Source: Cynocephalus volans (taxonomy: Eukaryota > Chordata > Mammalia > Dermoptera > Cynocephalidae). From it: a stretch of 64,000 bases of DNA. The notes below the pieces were generated by a model. That model searched no databases. It saw nothing but the letters and a program-made list of their open reading frames with translations, and was not told the origin of the DNA. Below are positions 47,501 through 56,944 of this stretch, piece after piece. Made by a program: the position numbers and the translations under genes. Positions within the stretch are counted from its first letter, which is position 1, and every line of letters starts with the position of its first letter. The stretch spans positions 15,056,501 to 15,120,500 of the forward strand of contig NC_084467.1 in NCBI RefSeq assembly GCF_027409185.1, written 5' to 3'.

Positions 47501-50500
47501 GTGTTTCTGTTACCACTCCTGATAAATCAAACCTCTGTAGTTTCTGTTGTCTTTTTGAGGGACTGAAGAATAACATAGTCATAAATTACCCATACATAGT
47601 GTTACAATCCAGAAAAACACTTTGTTGTCATATGTAACAATAGACTAGTCACCCTGCTGCTGTGCTGACCGCCATGAGGTTTAACCCTTTGTGTAGGAAA
47701 GAGCCATGACTTTGGACTCAAGTAGCCTGGGTTGAATTCCATTTTTTTAGTTGTGTGTACTTGCATAAGTCAGTTAATCACTCTAAATTGTTTCCTTTTC
47801 TGTAAGATGGGATCATAATAAACCTCATAATGTGGTACAGTGCTTGACACTCTATAACTGTTAGTATATCCAAAGTGCTCCCCAAATGTTATACGAGTCT
47901 TTTATTGTGTTTATTTATCTATGCTTAGTAATAATTCCACATCTTTTTTTCCCAGTCTCCTTTTAGTAATTAATCTTCAGAGTTTCTTCTCATTTTCCTG
48001 CTTACTATACCCACATATAAATTAACTAATTGTATTTCAGTAAGATGTCTACAACTGTTTTTCTTGTTTTAGGCATTCTTGAAAGTTGTATGGTAGTCAG
48101 AGTTCTGAAAGTTGAATCATGTGCTATCCACACTCATTTAAAAGGACCCTTTTGTGAGTTTGGCTTTTCTTGAAGCAGAGCACACCAGTAATGACTTCCA
48201 CATTTACCTTCCATATCTTTACTTCTTTCTGCTGACTGGTTTGCTTGTTCTGATCGGAATCCTGGTAATTGATGTCCACCCAAGGAATTCCTACAGATGT
48301 TTTAGCCTCTGTCAAGTCTGGATAGCTACAGGAAGGTTAAGGTCTTATAAAATAGCCACCTTCTTAGTCTGTTTCTTATATGCCCTGCAGCAGTATTGAC
48401 TTTTGAGAAGCTGATTAACATAGACTACATTTACCATCTCTGGGTCTTTGGTCTGGCACACTCTCATGGTTAATTCACATGACTTGGCATTTACACATGG
48501 ACACCTGGGACAATCTGTCTTTGCCTCAAAGGATTAAGTAACACGGTTTGAGCTGACTTAAAACTATTTTTTTCCTCATAAATTGGGCCCTGAGCATCTT
48601 TCATAAATCAGGAATGTTTCTTGGAAATGTAATTCTCACTAAACTCAGTCCCAAGGGTCCTTTTCTATAAAAGCACATTCTTGTTTGTTCTGTCATAATA
48701 AATGCATTTGATGATTGTAGCACTGTTGTTAGAAACATGATTGAACAGGAAAGCAAGCCTGTTATAAATAGGTCAATTTGATATTAATCCATGTTTGAAG
48801 CATAAATATAGCTTTATTAAACACAAGACAACTCTAGGAGAATCTTTATTACATTTTAAAGCAAAATGGTCTAGTTCGGCAATGTCTGAAGGAATCCTGT
48901 ATTTTAAAAAATTTATATCAAAACCTGATGTTTTCGTATAAACAATTGCTAATGCCAATGAAGTATAGTCAACTACACAAAGAGCAGGAAAAAACCGGTT
49001 CTGATTTTCAGCTGTGGCTCACCCATAGCCAGTGAGGTGAATTTTAATAGAGGATTAACTATTACATTACACTTTGACGTCTTTTGAGTTTTATCAGGGA
49101 GATGACAGAATTTACTTCCACTTATTGAGCTCTATGTCAGATACTGCTAGAGACTTTCCATTTTCCTAATACAGCAACTCTGTAAGGTTTTTTTCACTCT
49201 GCAGCTGAGCAGATTGAAGCTGGGTGAGGTTAAGTAATTGACCTGAGGTCAGAGCTATATGGTAAGGGCTGGAGCAGCGGTCTGAACCAGGCCTGTCTTG
49301 CTGCAAACATCAGTGCTCCTTCCAATCCACTCAGCAGGAGAGTACATCGCTCATATTTTGTAAGCTGTATCTTTTCTTTTAGACATTTTAGAATGAAGAG
49401 ATTGTTTGGCACAATGCTTCTAGGATCTTAAGGACTTGCTGGTAATTCGAGTAGTTTCTCATATTCATGAACTGCCAGTTGAATATGGCACTTAAGTTTT
49501 TGCTCATACATCTTGATGTAAATTATACAAAATAAAATGGAGTTGCTTTGCAATTTTAATTTGTAGATATAGATTAAAGTTTAGCACTAACTGTACCTTA
49601 GGCTTATGAATATAGGAGCCTTGTTTAAAATGTTAAATGTAAGCTGGAGTGAGGTCTTAATTACCATATAATAAGGTATTGATAATTGAAATGGATATAT
49701 GGTCTTTTTTCCCCTGTGATCGTTTATAGAAATGTTTCAAAGTGAATTTCTGCAAGTTTTTTTTTTTGTTTGTTTTTGTTTTCTCTGTTCCTCTCCAAAC
49801 AATGGGTTGTTCTTCCTTAATTGAAAGTCCATTGGCAACTGCAACTTTTGCTAAGTTGATTCTGCAGGAGCATGTATTGCCCCAACGTGTTCTTTTTAGG
49901 GGTTAACATCCAAAATACATTTCTACCCCAAGACTGCAATCAGATTATATAGCCTACTTGTTAATTCCTGCTGATTATGTTTGCTTCTAATTATTTGCAG
50001 TGAAGTAAAACTTTATGATCTGTGGCATGGTGAAAGCAAAGATTTTTCTAAATGTAAAATAAAGTTGCATTGAGTAACTAGAAATTGTCCATAACTGTAA
50101 TGGCCATCAACACATATTTCCCCCTACTTCAGAAACCAAAAGCTTTTAGAAAGGTGTATACCAGTGTACCATCCTTGCTTGTTATCCTTTTAAATTTGTA
50201 ATAAAATCCATTTAGGCATAAGATAAGACAATATTGTATATATAGTTAGTGGGAGCAGAGTTCTGTATTCTGTTATTAAAATAGTATCTATCAGATGAAC
50301 TGTTAAGGAATTGCTCCTTCCTAAAAATGTGTGTTTATCTACTAGCCAGTTTTATGATGTACTTTTGGGCACTAAGCATGCATTAAATCGTGTAGTTAGA
50401 TTGATTTGGAGTAATTTCTTTTTGAAAGAACGTGCCAATTCTTTTTCCTCTCCAAATGAAATGGTTTCAGAGCATGGGCTCTATGCCTAATGTCAATTCC

Positions 50501-53500
50501 ATAAGCCTCCTCTCTTGTGCTTTGTTTTCCTTGCCACCCCGCCTCCTCGCCCCGTAACTGGACTTTGCCATGAATGAGGAAGATGTGTACATATAATCAG
50601 GTATTTCTTTACTTTAGGGTTATTAGTCATTTCAGAAAGCATGGACTTTTGAGAGCAGGCTTGAGTTGTGGGGAGGAAAAGTTATATAAATGTATTCATA
50701 GTTAAATATTTCTTCCAGGGAAGGTGAAAAATGCTTTGTTCTTTTTCCTTTGGCTTTTTTCCCCCAAAAGAACTTGTCATGCAACACCACCAGCAAAAAA
50801 ATGTTGCCAAAGGCAGAGAAAACTCTTCTCTTTTCCATGTTGGTTTGTTTTTATTGTAAGACAAACCTTTCATGTTTTATTGTTACGAAGTTTAAACCTG
50901 GCCTAGAGGTGCCAGTCTTTAGTGGAAACAGCTGCAGTGTTGGTGTCCCCTGATCAGGTGGGACTTTTCTTTGAAGCAACATGTTGCCTTTTAAAAGAGA
51001 GCTGAGCATGTGAGAACTTGAATCTGTAAAACTCATCAGCAGTTCCACCATTGTCTATCTCTTAAGTAACTGAGATAGCTAACTTTAAGTAAAACATTGC
51101 AATTAAGTCATTTTCTGAATAATTTTTTTGGAGAGAATAGTCTTGTTACTTTGTGTCTTAAAAATATAGAAACAGGGAAAAAAATCACAATTAAGAACTG
51201 AAGATATGGCAGTCCACTTTAACGAACATCACAGGGCATGTTGCTTGATAACTCCTCCTTTTGGTTAGTCTGATCGTGATTTTGATTTCATAGTTATACC
51301 TGCAGATGAATGCCTCCAACAGGAGCAAAACCGAGTGGTTGGGCATATGTCTAAATTCTAGAGATTAAAGATTTTCTATGAACTGATGTGGAAACATTTT
51401 TCATCTTTTTGATTGAATGATACTGGTAGCAGTGTACTTTAGCATCATTCTTGGTCTGCTACTAGGAAAAGTTGAGCATCAGAGAGCTTTCTTTCCTTGG
51501 GGAAAATAGAAGAGACAGGCATGGAGTCAGAGGGACAAGAAAAATGCTGAAATAGTTTCCTTTTGGGCTTTTGATTTCTTTGCCAAAAAATTGCCTCCAG
51601 ATGGAGAAGAGCAAAAGCTCTGATTGTAAGCCATTATGTTTTTACTGGCCTACCCCCTCATCCCGTTGCCTGGTTTGGAATCTGTAAGCCAGTCCAAATC
51701 CTTTACCTCATTTTCTAGTACCAATTTACTGTCTTACTCATCTTCCAGCTGCAAGGGGTGAGGCCATTCGCCTTGAAATTGAACCTGTGCCGTTTTATAA
51801 ACCAAGCAACAGCAGATTCTTGCCAAGAAGTGTCAATATCGATGGTTCCCATTTCTCTGAAGTTCTTGAATCATGCCTACTGGTAGACTTGTCTGTGACA
51901 TGTGTGGCAGGATTAGTCTGAGAATGAATCTGAACAAGCTCCTTTGACTTTGTGTAGACTTGTTACTACCATGGTTGTCTAGTGTTCTGCGCTGTTGCAT
52001 GGGAAGCACAGTTGGTTTTTTTGACTATACCTTACTTCACTGGCAGTAGAAATCTTGACACTGTAATTTTCCTTGGGAGGTAGTGATTGTTTAGGGGTTG
52101 AAATTGTAGGGGAAATCGATGACTGGACATAGTGGGTACAGTGGCATTGGAGCCTGGCAGACTTGAGACCAGTTTACTGTTTTCCAACTAACTAAAGAGT
52201 ATCCTTGGGTACGTTATTTTCTGTATGTGGAAAATGCGACATAATACCATAGTAGGTAGTTGTTTGGTTTAAAAGAGAATGTTGGGGGGTGAGGGGAGAG
52301 AATGTTGGGTACTCATGGGAAATACTCAAATGTTAGTTCCTTTCTCTTTTCATTATGTCAATTTTGATTGGGGTCTGTAAACTGACTAGTTTTCTATTTT
52401 ATTAAATTATATGAAAATTAGGATGATGTATTTTCAGATATTACATTTTAAAGTTGGACACCCAAACAGAACCTAACACAAGGTCTATTGGACAGGGCAA
52501 AGTAATATATATATTTGGTCTTTTAAAAAAACAAAAAACCAGAACGTTCCTTTTCCAAGCTTGGATTCCATGAAGTTTGGTTTAAAATTAGGTATTTAAA
52601 AATTTTTTTTCTACAGACCACTAAAATAGGTTGTGTTTGTGTTTTATTTCAAAAGCTGGTCATTAAAAGTGCTCTATGAGTGAAATGAGAGGATTAATCT
52701 CCACATTTGGGGCTCTTGAGGGATGTGCTTTCCCTCTGTCTGGGTGTTCTGACTTGTGAGATAGCACAACCCTTAGGAATTGTTCTGGATCACTCCTTTC
52801 TGTCTTCCTCAAAAAGTAGCCAACATGCAAAATGCTGAGGTGACAAGGAGAACTTCCTGTTGGCACTGTTTATCTGATGTTTTGGCTGTGGCCCTGTGCA
52901 AGCTCGGTAGGAGAACCCAGGATGCTGGAGGCTACTTGCGAGCAGTGCAGAGAAGTTCTGCTCTAGAACAGTCACTTGGCTTGACCCCCACCTGTCCCCA
53001 CTACAACTTGTCTAATAAGAATGGGGAATAAAGTTTTTATTTCCTATTGTGGGCAGGAGACCAAAGGTATCTATTAGGTTGGAGATGAGAAAATTTACTG
53101 TCTATGAAATCATGAAGAAACTGTTTTATGATGTTCACATTTGAGAAATGTTAATCTTTGTAAAGTTACTATTATGAGATTTGACGTGTTTTTTCTCCCA
53201 CTTTGTAGGTACTGGTTTTGGACTAGGAGTTGTTTTCTCACTTACCTTCTTTAAAAGTAAGTGTGACTCTTGTAACCTTTCAGCACAGTGTCATAGTGTA
53301 TACATATGCATAGCAGGGATACTTCCTGAAGACACATCTAGAAGCTGCCAACCCATCCATTTATGGGGTCAGGTAGGCCATTGTAAAATGAGTTAGACAA
53401 AGAATGTTGACTCGAAAGAGGTCAAAATGGGTTGGGCATCTCCAGCATTCCCCTTGGGCACTGAGTCAGGGTGCCTGATATCTTAAATATGATATCATTT

Positions 53501-56500
53501 CAAAAGCCTGTACTTTATGCCAGTGAGTCATTTGGCCAAATCTAAATGCTCAGATATTTGTAATTAATTATAATTTTTTCTAAAGGAACTTGAAAATGAG
53601 AGTCCTGCTGGTAATAAAAACAAGTGGACCAGAAATACACATGCTTCTTGGCCAAAAATTCTTCTAAGCAAAGGGTAGGCAATATCTCTTTCATTTTGTG
53701 GAAGAACTTCTGGAGGTTTAGATACTGAATGGAAGCCAAAGAGGTCACTTTGACCTCTTCCCATGAAGAACTGGCAGGAGATACATAACTAGAGAATCAT
53801 AATTAACACATAGTGCTGACATGAAATAATCATTTACAGGTTGGGTTAAGTAAACCCCATAACTTGCTATAATCAGAAGTATGTAAATATTGGTGAAATT
53901 CCTTCATATTTTAAAAAATTCAGGCACTTTACTGAAACATATTATTACTTCTAATAAGGTAGAGAAATTAGTTAAACTGAGCAAATGATTAGAACTGATA
54001 CAGAAAAGTTAGAAGAGTCAACTGTGTCTACTGTTTTCATATTGTACCACTTATTTTCCTCGAACCTAGCAGCATAAGTACTTAGTAAATATTTGCTAAA
54101 TTAATAATTTTACTAATTACACACACCCCACCTCCCTTTTTCTGGCCGCTGATGAAATATTGACAAAAATGTATGGTATGTTATAATCTTCAGTCTGGTA
54201 CATGTTGAATATTCATTGAACCCTAAGCAAAAGTATTTAAGGGGTGAGGGGTTTTATCTTCTTCTAATGGCTCCCTATTGGGATTTTCCTTTTTCTGCTC
54301 ACTAGGAAGAATGTGGCCATTAGCCTTTGGTTCTGGCATGGGACTGGGAATGGCCTGTTCCAACTGTCAGCATGATTTCCAGGCTCCATATCTTCTACAC
54401 GGAAAATATGTCAAAGTATGTACAGAATTGATATTTCTCTTTCTTTCAGAAGAAAAAGAGGTTTCTCCTGAGCCCCTGAAGAATTCTTTAGAGTGTATAT
54501 AATGAATAAACTGTGTGTCATTGTGGCATCACTGAGCTCCTAATTGCTCTTTGGCCTTTAGTGATGTTGATGTTGCTTTGGTGCTGAAAGTCTCCCTGCC
54601 TTCAGGTGCATATGTACATTCATGTATATACTCATTATTAGCTGACTGGAATTGACAAACCTGCCTGAAAGTTTATCATCAGTGGTAGATTTGTGTTAAC
54701 TATTGGAAGTAGCAATTTCCATTTAAGATCTGAGAGTGCCCTGTGAACATTTCACACATACTCAAGCTGAACCTGAACACTCCTGGGACTCAGCCATTAG
54801 TCCACTTTTTTATTGAAGAAGACAGTCTTGACTGTAAGTCCCACATGATCCTACCAAAGTCCTTCTCTTCAGGTGCATTTTTTTCTTCTTTATTTGGGCA
54901 TCCCTAGTGGATTTTTAATGATTCAAACAGGCTGGAAAATTATTACTCATGCCTCAAAAGGGAAGAGGGTAGCCTGCTTTCTAAAGTTTTTGTGTGTAGC
55001 AGCCTTTCCCTTTGTCTACTTTAAATGATTGGTTACCAGGGGGTTTAAGTGACAGGATCATGGGAGGCTGGGTGCTCAAGGATAGAGGTGGTATTTATTT
55101 TTGTATCTTCAAGCCCTGAAACGAAGTAGGCACTCAAATAAAAGTAAAATGAATGAATGAAGTAAATTATATATTCTATTAGGTTTAAGTGTTAATGGCC
55201 TAAGGTTTGCTAAGGCATAACCTTCGTAGCAACACAACCTTCAACAAAGAACTTCACATTCCCTGAATGCATAGAATCCTTGCTTTCCAGGTTACCCTTG
55301 AGCTAGAATCACTGTGGTCTGGGCAGCAAGCGGAGGGTAGTGGAAAGAGCACAGAAGCTAGAAGACCTGGGTGCAAGCCAGTCACTTCCTTTGTAATCAA
55401 GAGTTGTTACATTTCTGAGCTTCTGATTTCCATGCATAAAATGAGGGTGATAATTTCTACTATAGGGTTGTTGTGAAAAGTAAATGTGAAAATGATTTTT
55501 TTAAGCTGCCAGGTGCTTTGAAAATAGAAACACTGGTTGTTATAGTTGAGGCCAACTGAGAAAGGGTGATTGTTGTCCATTGTTCCACCATAATAACAAG
55601 TAGAGTGGAAAATGTGGTACAAATCCATGTCCTAATTCTGGTCAAGAGCTGTAGCAACAAGGTCACCAAATCTCAGATTAAAAACGGTATCGCATCACCA
55701 CTCAGCGGCCTCCACGATAGAGCCTGCTTACACTCTGTCAGCTGCCTTCCAACCAACCCATGTGTGCTAGACAGAGAATGGGAGCAGGGAGAGCTCATGT
55801 TAATGAACCTTTGTGCACCAGAGCAAGGGTGAGGTCATCAGAGGGACAGTGCAAGAAGAGGCACAGCTGCATGGCACCAAAGCTGACGACAGGCCGTTTC
55901 CACTGTTCCTACCTCTTCACTTTCCTGGCACCAGCAAAGTTGAGTTTGTGGGAGAATAGAAAGGAGCAGGGAGAGGAGCTTGAGGTCTTTTAATAGTTTA
56001 AAATGTTTCCATTGTTCTAGACTGAGTTGTCATGGATGATGGCTCAGGAGTGGTTATATGCATATTATCTACTTAATGACTGGGAGTTACTGTGGAAAAT
56101 ATTGTTACATTTTTTTTACAGCCTTGTGTGTGCTGCTCCAAAGTGGCCTTGTAACTTTATATGAACTTGAGTCTGTGCCTCCATGTTGTCATCCTTCATT
56201 CTGTTTAGTCGTATTATGACAACTGCTTGTTGAGTGCCTGCTATGCCCTGTGGACTATCCTAGGTGCTTTATATTTTTTTCTCTCTAGACCTCCACGTGG
56301 ATTTGTGAGAGAAGTGTTAATATCCTCCTCATTCAGCAGATGAGAAGACAGAATCTTACTGGGGTTAAGAAACTTCCCAGAGATCAGATAATTAGTAGGC
56401 TGTTTGATTCAGGTCATGCTCTTTCCACTCACCTGTGATCCTTTAGATAGGTTTTAGGACTACAGTTATCCAGGTATACTGATTGTTTAGCCCTATTCTG

Positions 56501-56700
56501 CTCCTTTCCCATTCTTCTCCCTCTAAGATTGGGGGAACCAGCCCTTTTGTGAGACAGTTTTAAAGCAAACAGTGTGGTAAGGTTTGGGCCCCGTTGGTGC
56601 CTTGGGTATGACCTGAAGCGGCAATTAGAGAAGCTTGTCAAAATGCTGTCAGCAGAATTCTAACCTAAGTGTCATTGCTTTACAGGAGCAGGAGCAGTGA
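29490..56700 (+). CDS. MICOS10: MIC10, MICOS complex subunit (four exons)
   Basis: Small inner-mitochondrial-membrane protein that oligomerises to bend cristae junctions within the MICOS complex. Coding exons: 29,490-29,553, 53,209-53,256, 54,306-54,415, 56,686-56,700. They join to 237 nt, giving 78 residues plus TGA, the family's usual length. The N-terminus [20 protein letters not shown] is diagnostic. Two glycine-rich membrane segments each carry GxGxGxG (residues 22-28 GTGFGLG and 46-52 GSGMGLG), separated by the positive loop KRR (37-39); both ends face the intermembrane space in known MIC10. The C-terminus is KEQEQ. All introns are GT-AG. Residue 55 is Cys where I recall Tyr in human. 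The start has A at -3. No paralog or pseudogene copy was seen here. Confidence 0.97.
30275..30450 (+). repeat. MIR SINE
   Basis: 'gcattgtgttaggtgcgcaa', 'gggatttgcccagagtcaca' and 'gggaatttaacccaggtttt', near-complete MIR. Preceded at 30,236-30,262 by a G-rich simple stretch. Confidence 0.65.
30575..30870 (+). repeat. L2 tail plus MIR fragment
   Basis: 'gctgccgtatccccagcccc' (L2 tail), then 'tgtgtgacttggggcaagtt' and 'tttcctcatttgtaaattgg' (MIR). Confidence 0.6.
30949..31053 (-). mobile_element. tRNA-Ile-derived SINE (monomer)
   Basis: Reverse-complement SINE with a T-rich/TTTA-rich tail on the left. Flanked by a perfect 16-bp duplication tagcagagaagattta (30,933-30,948 and 31,054-31,069), the longest perfect one in the window. 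Confidence 0.93.
31095..31390 (+). repeat. MIR-like fragment
   Basis: 'agagctgaatttgaatccct', 'ctcaactatgaaatgaggag' and 'cagtgtctggcacttattat' keep the MIR order with decay. Confidence 0.45.
31854..32032 (-). mobile_element. tRNA-Ile-derived SINE, dimer
   Basis: Two tRNA-Ile-like units head to tail, linked by the self-complementary 'tatataggga' segment, with a long T tract on the left and gggccggcccc on the right. Flanked by tgcctttaa (31,845-31,853 and 32,033-32,041). Confidence 0.9.
32260..32345 (+). repeat. MIR/L2 tail
   Basis: 'agcacagtgccaggtatata' followed by 'gtaggaactcaataaatgct'. Confidence 0.5.
32346..33740. other. intronic, no recognised feature
   Basis: Mostly unique intron sequence with an A tract at 33,132-33,150 and a short aaaac-rich run near 33,400-33,420. 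Confidence 0.4.
33741..34260 (+). repeat. L2 3' end, interrupted by L1
   Basis: 'cctcactagaatgtgaactt' and 'catcagaaccagagactgtt' before the L1 and 'tgttcattgttgatccccta' after it form one continuous L2 tail. Confidence 0.65.
33795..34188 (-). mobile_element. 5'-truncated L1 insertion
   Basis: Antisense L1 3' end ('attgtacatatctgtggagt', 'ctcccacttatgagcaagga', 'attcatccatgttgctgcaa'). Bounded by a perfect 13-bp duplication cagagactgtttt (33,782-33,794 and 34,189-34,201). The 146-codon frame here is antisense L1. Confidence 0.85.
34261..35720. other. intronic, no recognised feature
   Basis: Unique-looking. Short frames at 34,825, 35,085 and 35,411 have no domain and no flanking splice pair that I could support. 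Confidence 0.4.
35725..36067 (-). mobile_element. Tigger-type non-autonomous DNA transposon
   Basis: 'ggtcccttaggattataata', 'ccatatttttactgtacctt', 'gtgttacaattgcctacagt', 'gaatttctcagaatgtattc' and the end 'taagtgacgcgtgactg' followed by TA are a Tigger/mariner-derived repeat. Subfamily (MER8-like?) uncertain. Confidence 0.8.
36075..36215 (+). repeat. MIR fragment
   Basis: 'ctctgtgcctctgtttcctc', 'ctataaaatgatagtaattg' and 'acttaataaatatttaact'. Confidence 0.55.
36600..36800 (+). repeat. MIR SINE
   Basis: 'catttactgagcactttacc', 'atgtgccaggcactgtggga' and 'ctctttaatcctcatagcct'; well preserved. Confidence 0.7.
37160..37930 (-). repeat. L1 3'-region (antisense), split by a SINE dimer
   Basis: 'gctttattgagacatattca', 'ttgtgcaactatcaccacat', 'ttctggacatttcacataaa', 'tatccatttatcagttgatg' and 'ggagtggaattgctgggttg' are the classic antisense L1ME order. 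The SINE at 37,511-37,684 separates the halves. Confidence 0.8.
37511..37684 (-). mobile_element. tRNA-Ile-derived SINE, dimer
   Basis: Same dimer architecture as 31,854-32,032. Flanked by a perfect 11-bp duplication gtacttcattc (37,500-37,510 and 37,685-37,695) inside an L1, proving it is younger than that L1. Confidence 0.93.
37935..38175 (+). repeat. L2 LINE fragment
   Basis: 'gctgaagagtgacatggttg' and 'ggagtggagacaggtataat' follow L2 3' sequence. Confidence 0.45.
38176..39389. other. intronic, no recognised feature
   Basis: AT-rich unique sequence. Confidence 0.4.
39390..40975 (+). repeat. L1 ORF2 end and 3' region (sense)
   Basis: 'aaaatagccaaagcaatttt', 'cctgacttcaagacttattg' and 'ctagaagaaaacatagggg' are the C-terminal ORF2 part, followed by a 3' segment with 'ctgatgaatggataaacaaa'. 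The 72-codon frame at 39,957-40,175 is ORF2 debris; many stops. Confidence 0.8.
39448..39560 (+). mobile_element. tRNA-Ile-derived SINE (monomer) inside L1
   Basis: gggctggccagttagctcag to ccagccacc plus a long A tail. Flanks share aatccaaa. It closely resembles the intact tRNA sequence. Confidence 0.88.
40976..41850 (+). repeat. L1 3' region, second copy (sense)
   Basis: A second run through L1 3' phrases ('caaccactttggaaaactgg', 'ctatgacccagcagttccat', 'aactggaaactgcccaaatg', 'gtgtgattccattgaaacaa'). Confidence 0.65.
42120..42520 (+). repeat. MIR3-like repeat with probable hAT insertion
   Basis: 'actctagaactgaaaggaac' and 'cttagggattcatttgct' before, and 'tttcacagattagaaagttg' after, read as one ancient repeat. 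The inserted block 42,175-42,440 ends 'gctgataaccacta', hAT-like. Confidence 0.4.
43282..43512 (+). mobile_element. MER20 (hAT-Charlie) element, near full length
   Basis: Starts cagtggttctcaatgggg, contains 'ggggacatttggcaatgtct', 'ggccagggatgctgctaaac' and ends 'gattgagaaaccctg'. Flanked by an 8-bp duplication with one mismatch: ccctagac (43,274-43,281) and tcctagac (43,513-43,520). Confidence 0.88.
43848..43944 (+). mobile_element. tRNA-Ile-derived SINE (monomer, diverged)
   Basis: gggttgtcaggttagctcag to ctgtactggccacc, then a C tract and short A tail. More mutated than the other copies. Confidence 0.85.
44200..45645. other. intronic, no recognised feature
   Basis: AT-rich unique sequence. 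An 86-codon frame at 44,800-45,060 has no domain. Confidence 0.4.
45660..46000 (+). repeat. L2 LINE 3' end
   Basis: 'aagcctgtcttggtttatct', 'attccccagggcctggcata' and 'gggcctggaacacagtaggt' are L2 landmarks. Confidence 0.65.
46130..46290 (+). repeat. MIR SINE
   Basis: 'ctggagtcaggctgcctggc', 'ggcaagttgcttagcgtttc' and 'catgcctcagtttcttcatc'. Confidence 0.7.
46295..46390 (-). mobile_element. tRNA-Ile-derived SINE (monomer) in a MIR
   Basis: Reverse complement of the SINE ('gtgctctaaccaactgagct', 'aatgggccag'), inserted at the end of the MIR. Target-site duplication not clear. Confidence 0.82.
46730..46960 (+). repeat. L2 LINE fragment
   Basis: 'tcttcctaaagcatagcttc', 'agactccttggcccagcttc' and 'ttctcctggacatgcctcaa' follow the L2 order. 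Confidence 0.5.
47695..47880 (+). repeat. MIR SINE
   Basis: 'gactttggactcaagtagcc', 'tgggttgaattcc' and 'cataagtcagttaatcactc'. Confidence 0.6.
49110..49330 (+). repeat. MIR SINE
   Basis: 'ccacttattgagctctatgt', 'gaggttaagtaattgacctg' and 'gtctgaaccaggcctgtctt'. Confidence 0.6.
52140..52350 (+). repeat. MIR SINE
   Basis: 'ggagcctggcagacttgaga', 'tccttgggtacgttattttc' and 'tgtatgtggaaaatgcga'; diverged. Confidence 0.5.
53209..53256 (+). CDS. MICOS10: MICOS10 coding exon 2
   Basis: 48 nt: end of Gly22 to first base of Arg38, i.e. first membrane segment with the GxGxGxG helix motif. Acceptor ttctcccactttgtag, donor gtaagt (perfect). Confidence 0.95.
53257..54305 (+). other. MICOS10 intron 2
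   Basis: 1,049 bp, gtaagt to ctcactag. No feature recognised inside. Confidence 0.9.
54306..54415 (+). CDS. MICOS10: MICOS10 coding exon 3
   Basis: 110 nt: Arg38 to Lys74, holding the second membrane segment and most of the intermembrane-space tail. Donor is the slightly weaker gtatgt. Confidence 0.95.
54505..54510 (+). promoter_or_regulatory. intronic AATAAA, candidate alternative poly(A) signal
   Basis: AATAAA followed by gtgtgtcattgtg, three bases after the stop of the read-through frame from exon 3. Confidence 0.3.
55330..55550 (+). repeat. MIR SINE
   Basis: 'gtggaaagagcacagaagct', 'tgcataaaatgagggtgata' and 'tatagggttgttgtgaaaag'. Confidence 0.65.
56205..56430 (+). repeat. MIR SINE
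   Basis: 'tgcttgttgagtgcctgcta', 'actatcctaggtgctttata' and 'cattcagcagatgagaagac'. Confidence 0.65.
56686..56700 (+). CDS. MICOS10: MICOS10 coding exon 4
   Basis: Acceptor attgctttacag, then codons for Glu-Gln-Glu-Gln and TGA, the expected MIC10 C-terminus. The 3' UTR follows directly. Confidence 0.95.
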   Translation, partial: EQEQ

Positions 56701-56940
56701 CTTACACCTGAGAACATCCCAGTGGGAAGAAAAGAGAAATTATGTTTATTCCTCAGGAATACTGAAGTGCCCTGGAGTAAGCTGACACTCTTCTGTAACA
56801 ATGTTATCAGTAATGCTTTAAACTCCAGCACACTGTTTATGTATTTGAAACCAAGTCTGTTTCTTGTTTTGTATTTTCTCTCTGGCAGTTGTAAGGAGGT
56901 GGTCTTAAAAGAAATAAATTAAACAAAAATAAGAGACCCA
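56701..56940 (+). other. MICOS10 3' UTR
   Basis: Short 3' UTR ending about 20-25 nt after AATAAA at 56,913-56,918. The exact cleavage site is inferred. Confidence 0.75.
56913..56918 (+). terminator. MICOS10 polyadenylation signal AATAAA
   Basis: Canonical hexamer 213 nt after the stop codon. Confidence 0.75.
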
Positions 56941-56944
56941 GTGC

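Larger units (their letters stand above)
46961..53180. other. intronic, mostly unique
   Basis: The longest repeat-poor part of intron 1, broken only by the MIRs listed at 47,695, 49,110 and 52,140. No supported exon. T-rich microsatellite near 49,757-49,780. Confidence 0.45.
29554..53208 (+). other. MICOS10 intron 1 (23.7 kb)
   Basis: Donor gtaagg, acceptor ctttgtag. Holds SINEs, L1, L2, MIR and DNA transposons listed separately. No other coding exon with good splice sites was recognised in it. Confidence 0.9.
54416..56685 (+). other. MICOS10 intron 3
   Basis: 2,270 bp. Starts with 28 open codons and a TAA plus AATAAA (see findings). Contains MIRs at 55,330 and 56,205. Confidence 0.9.
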
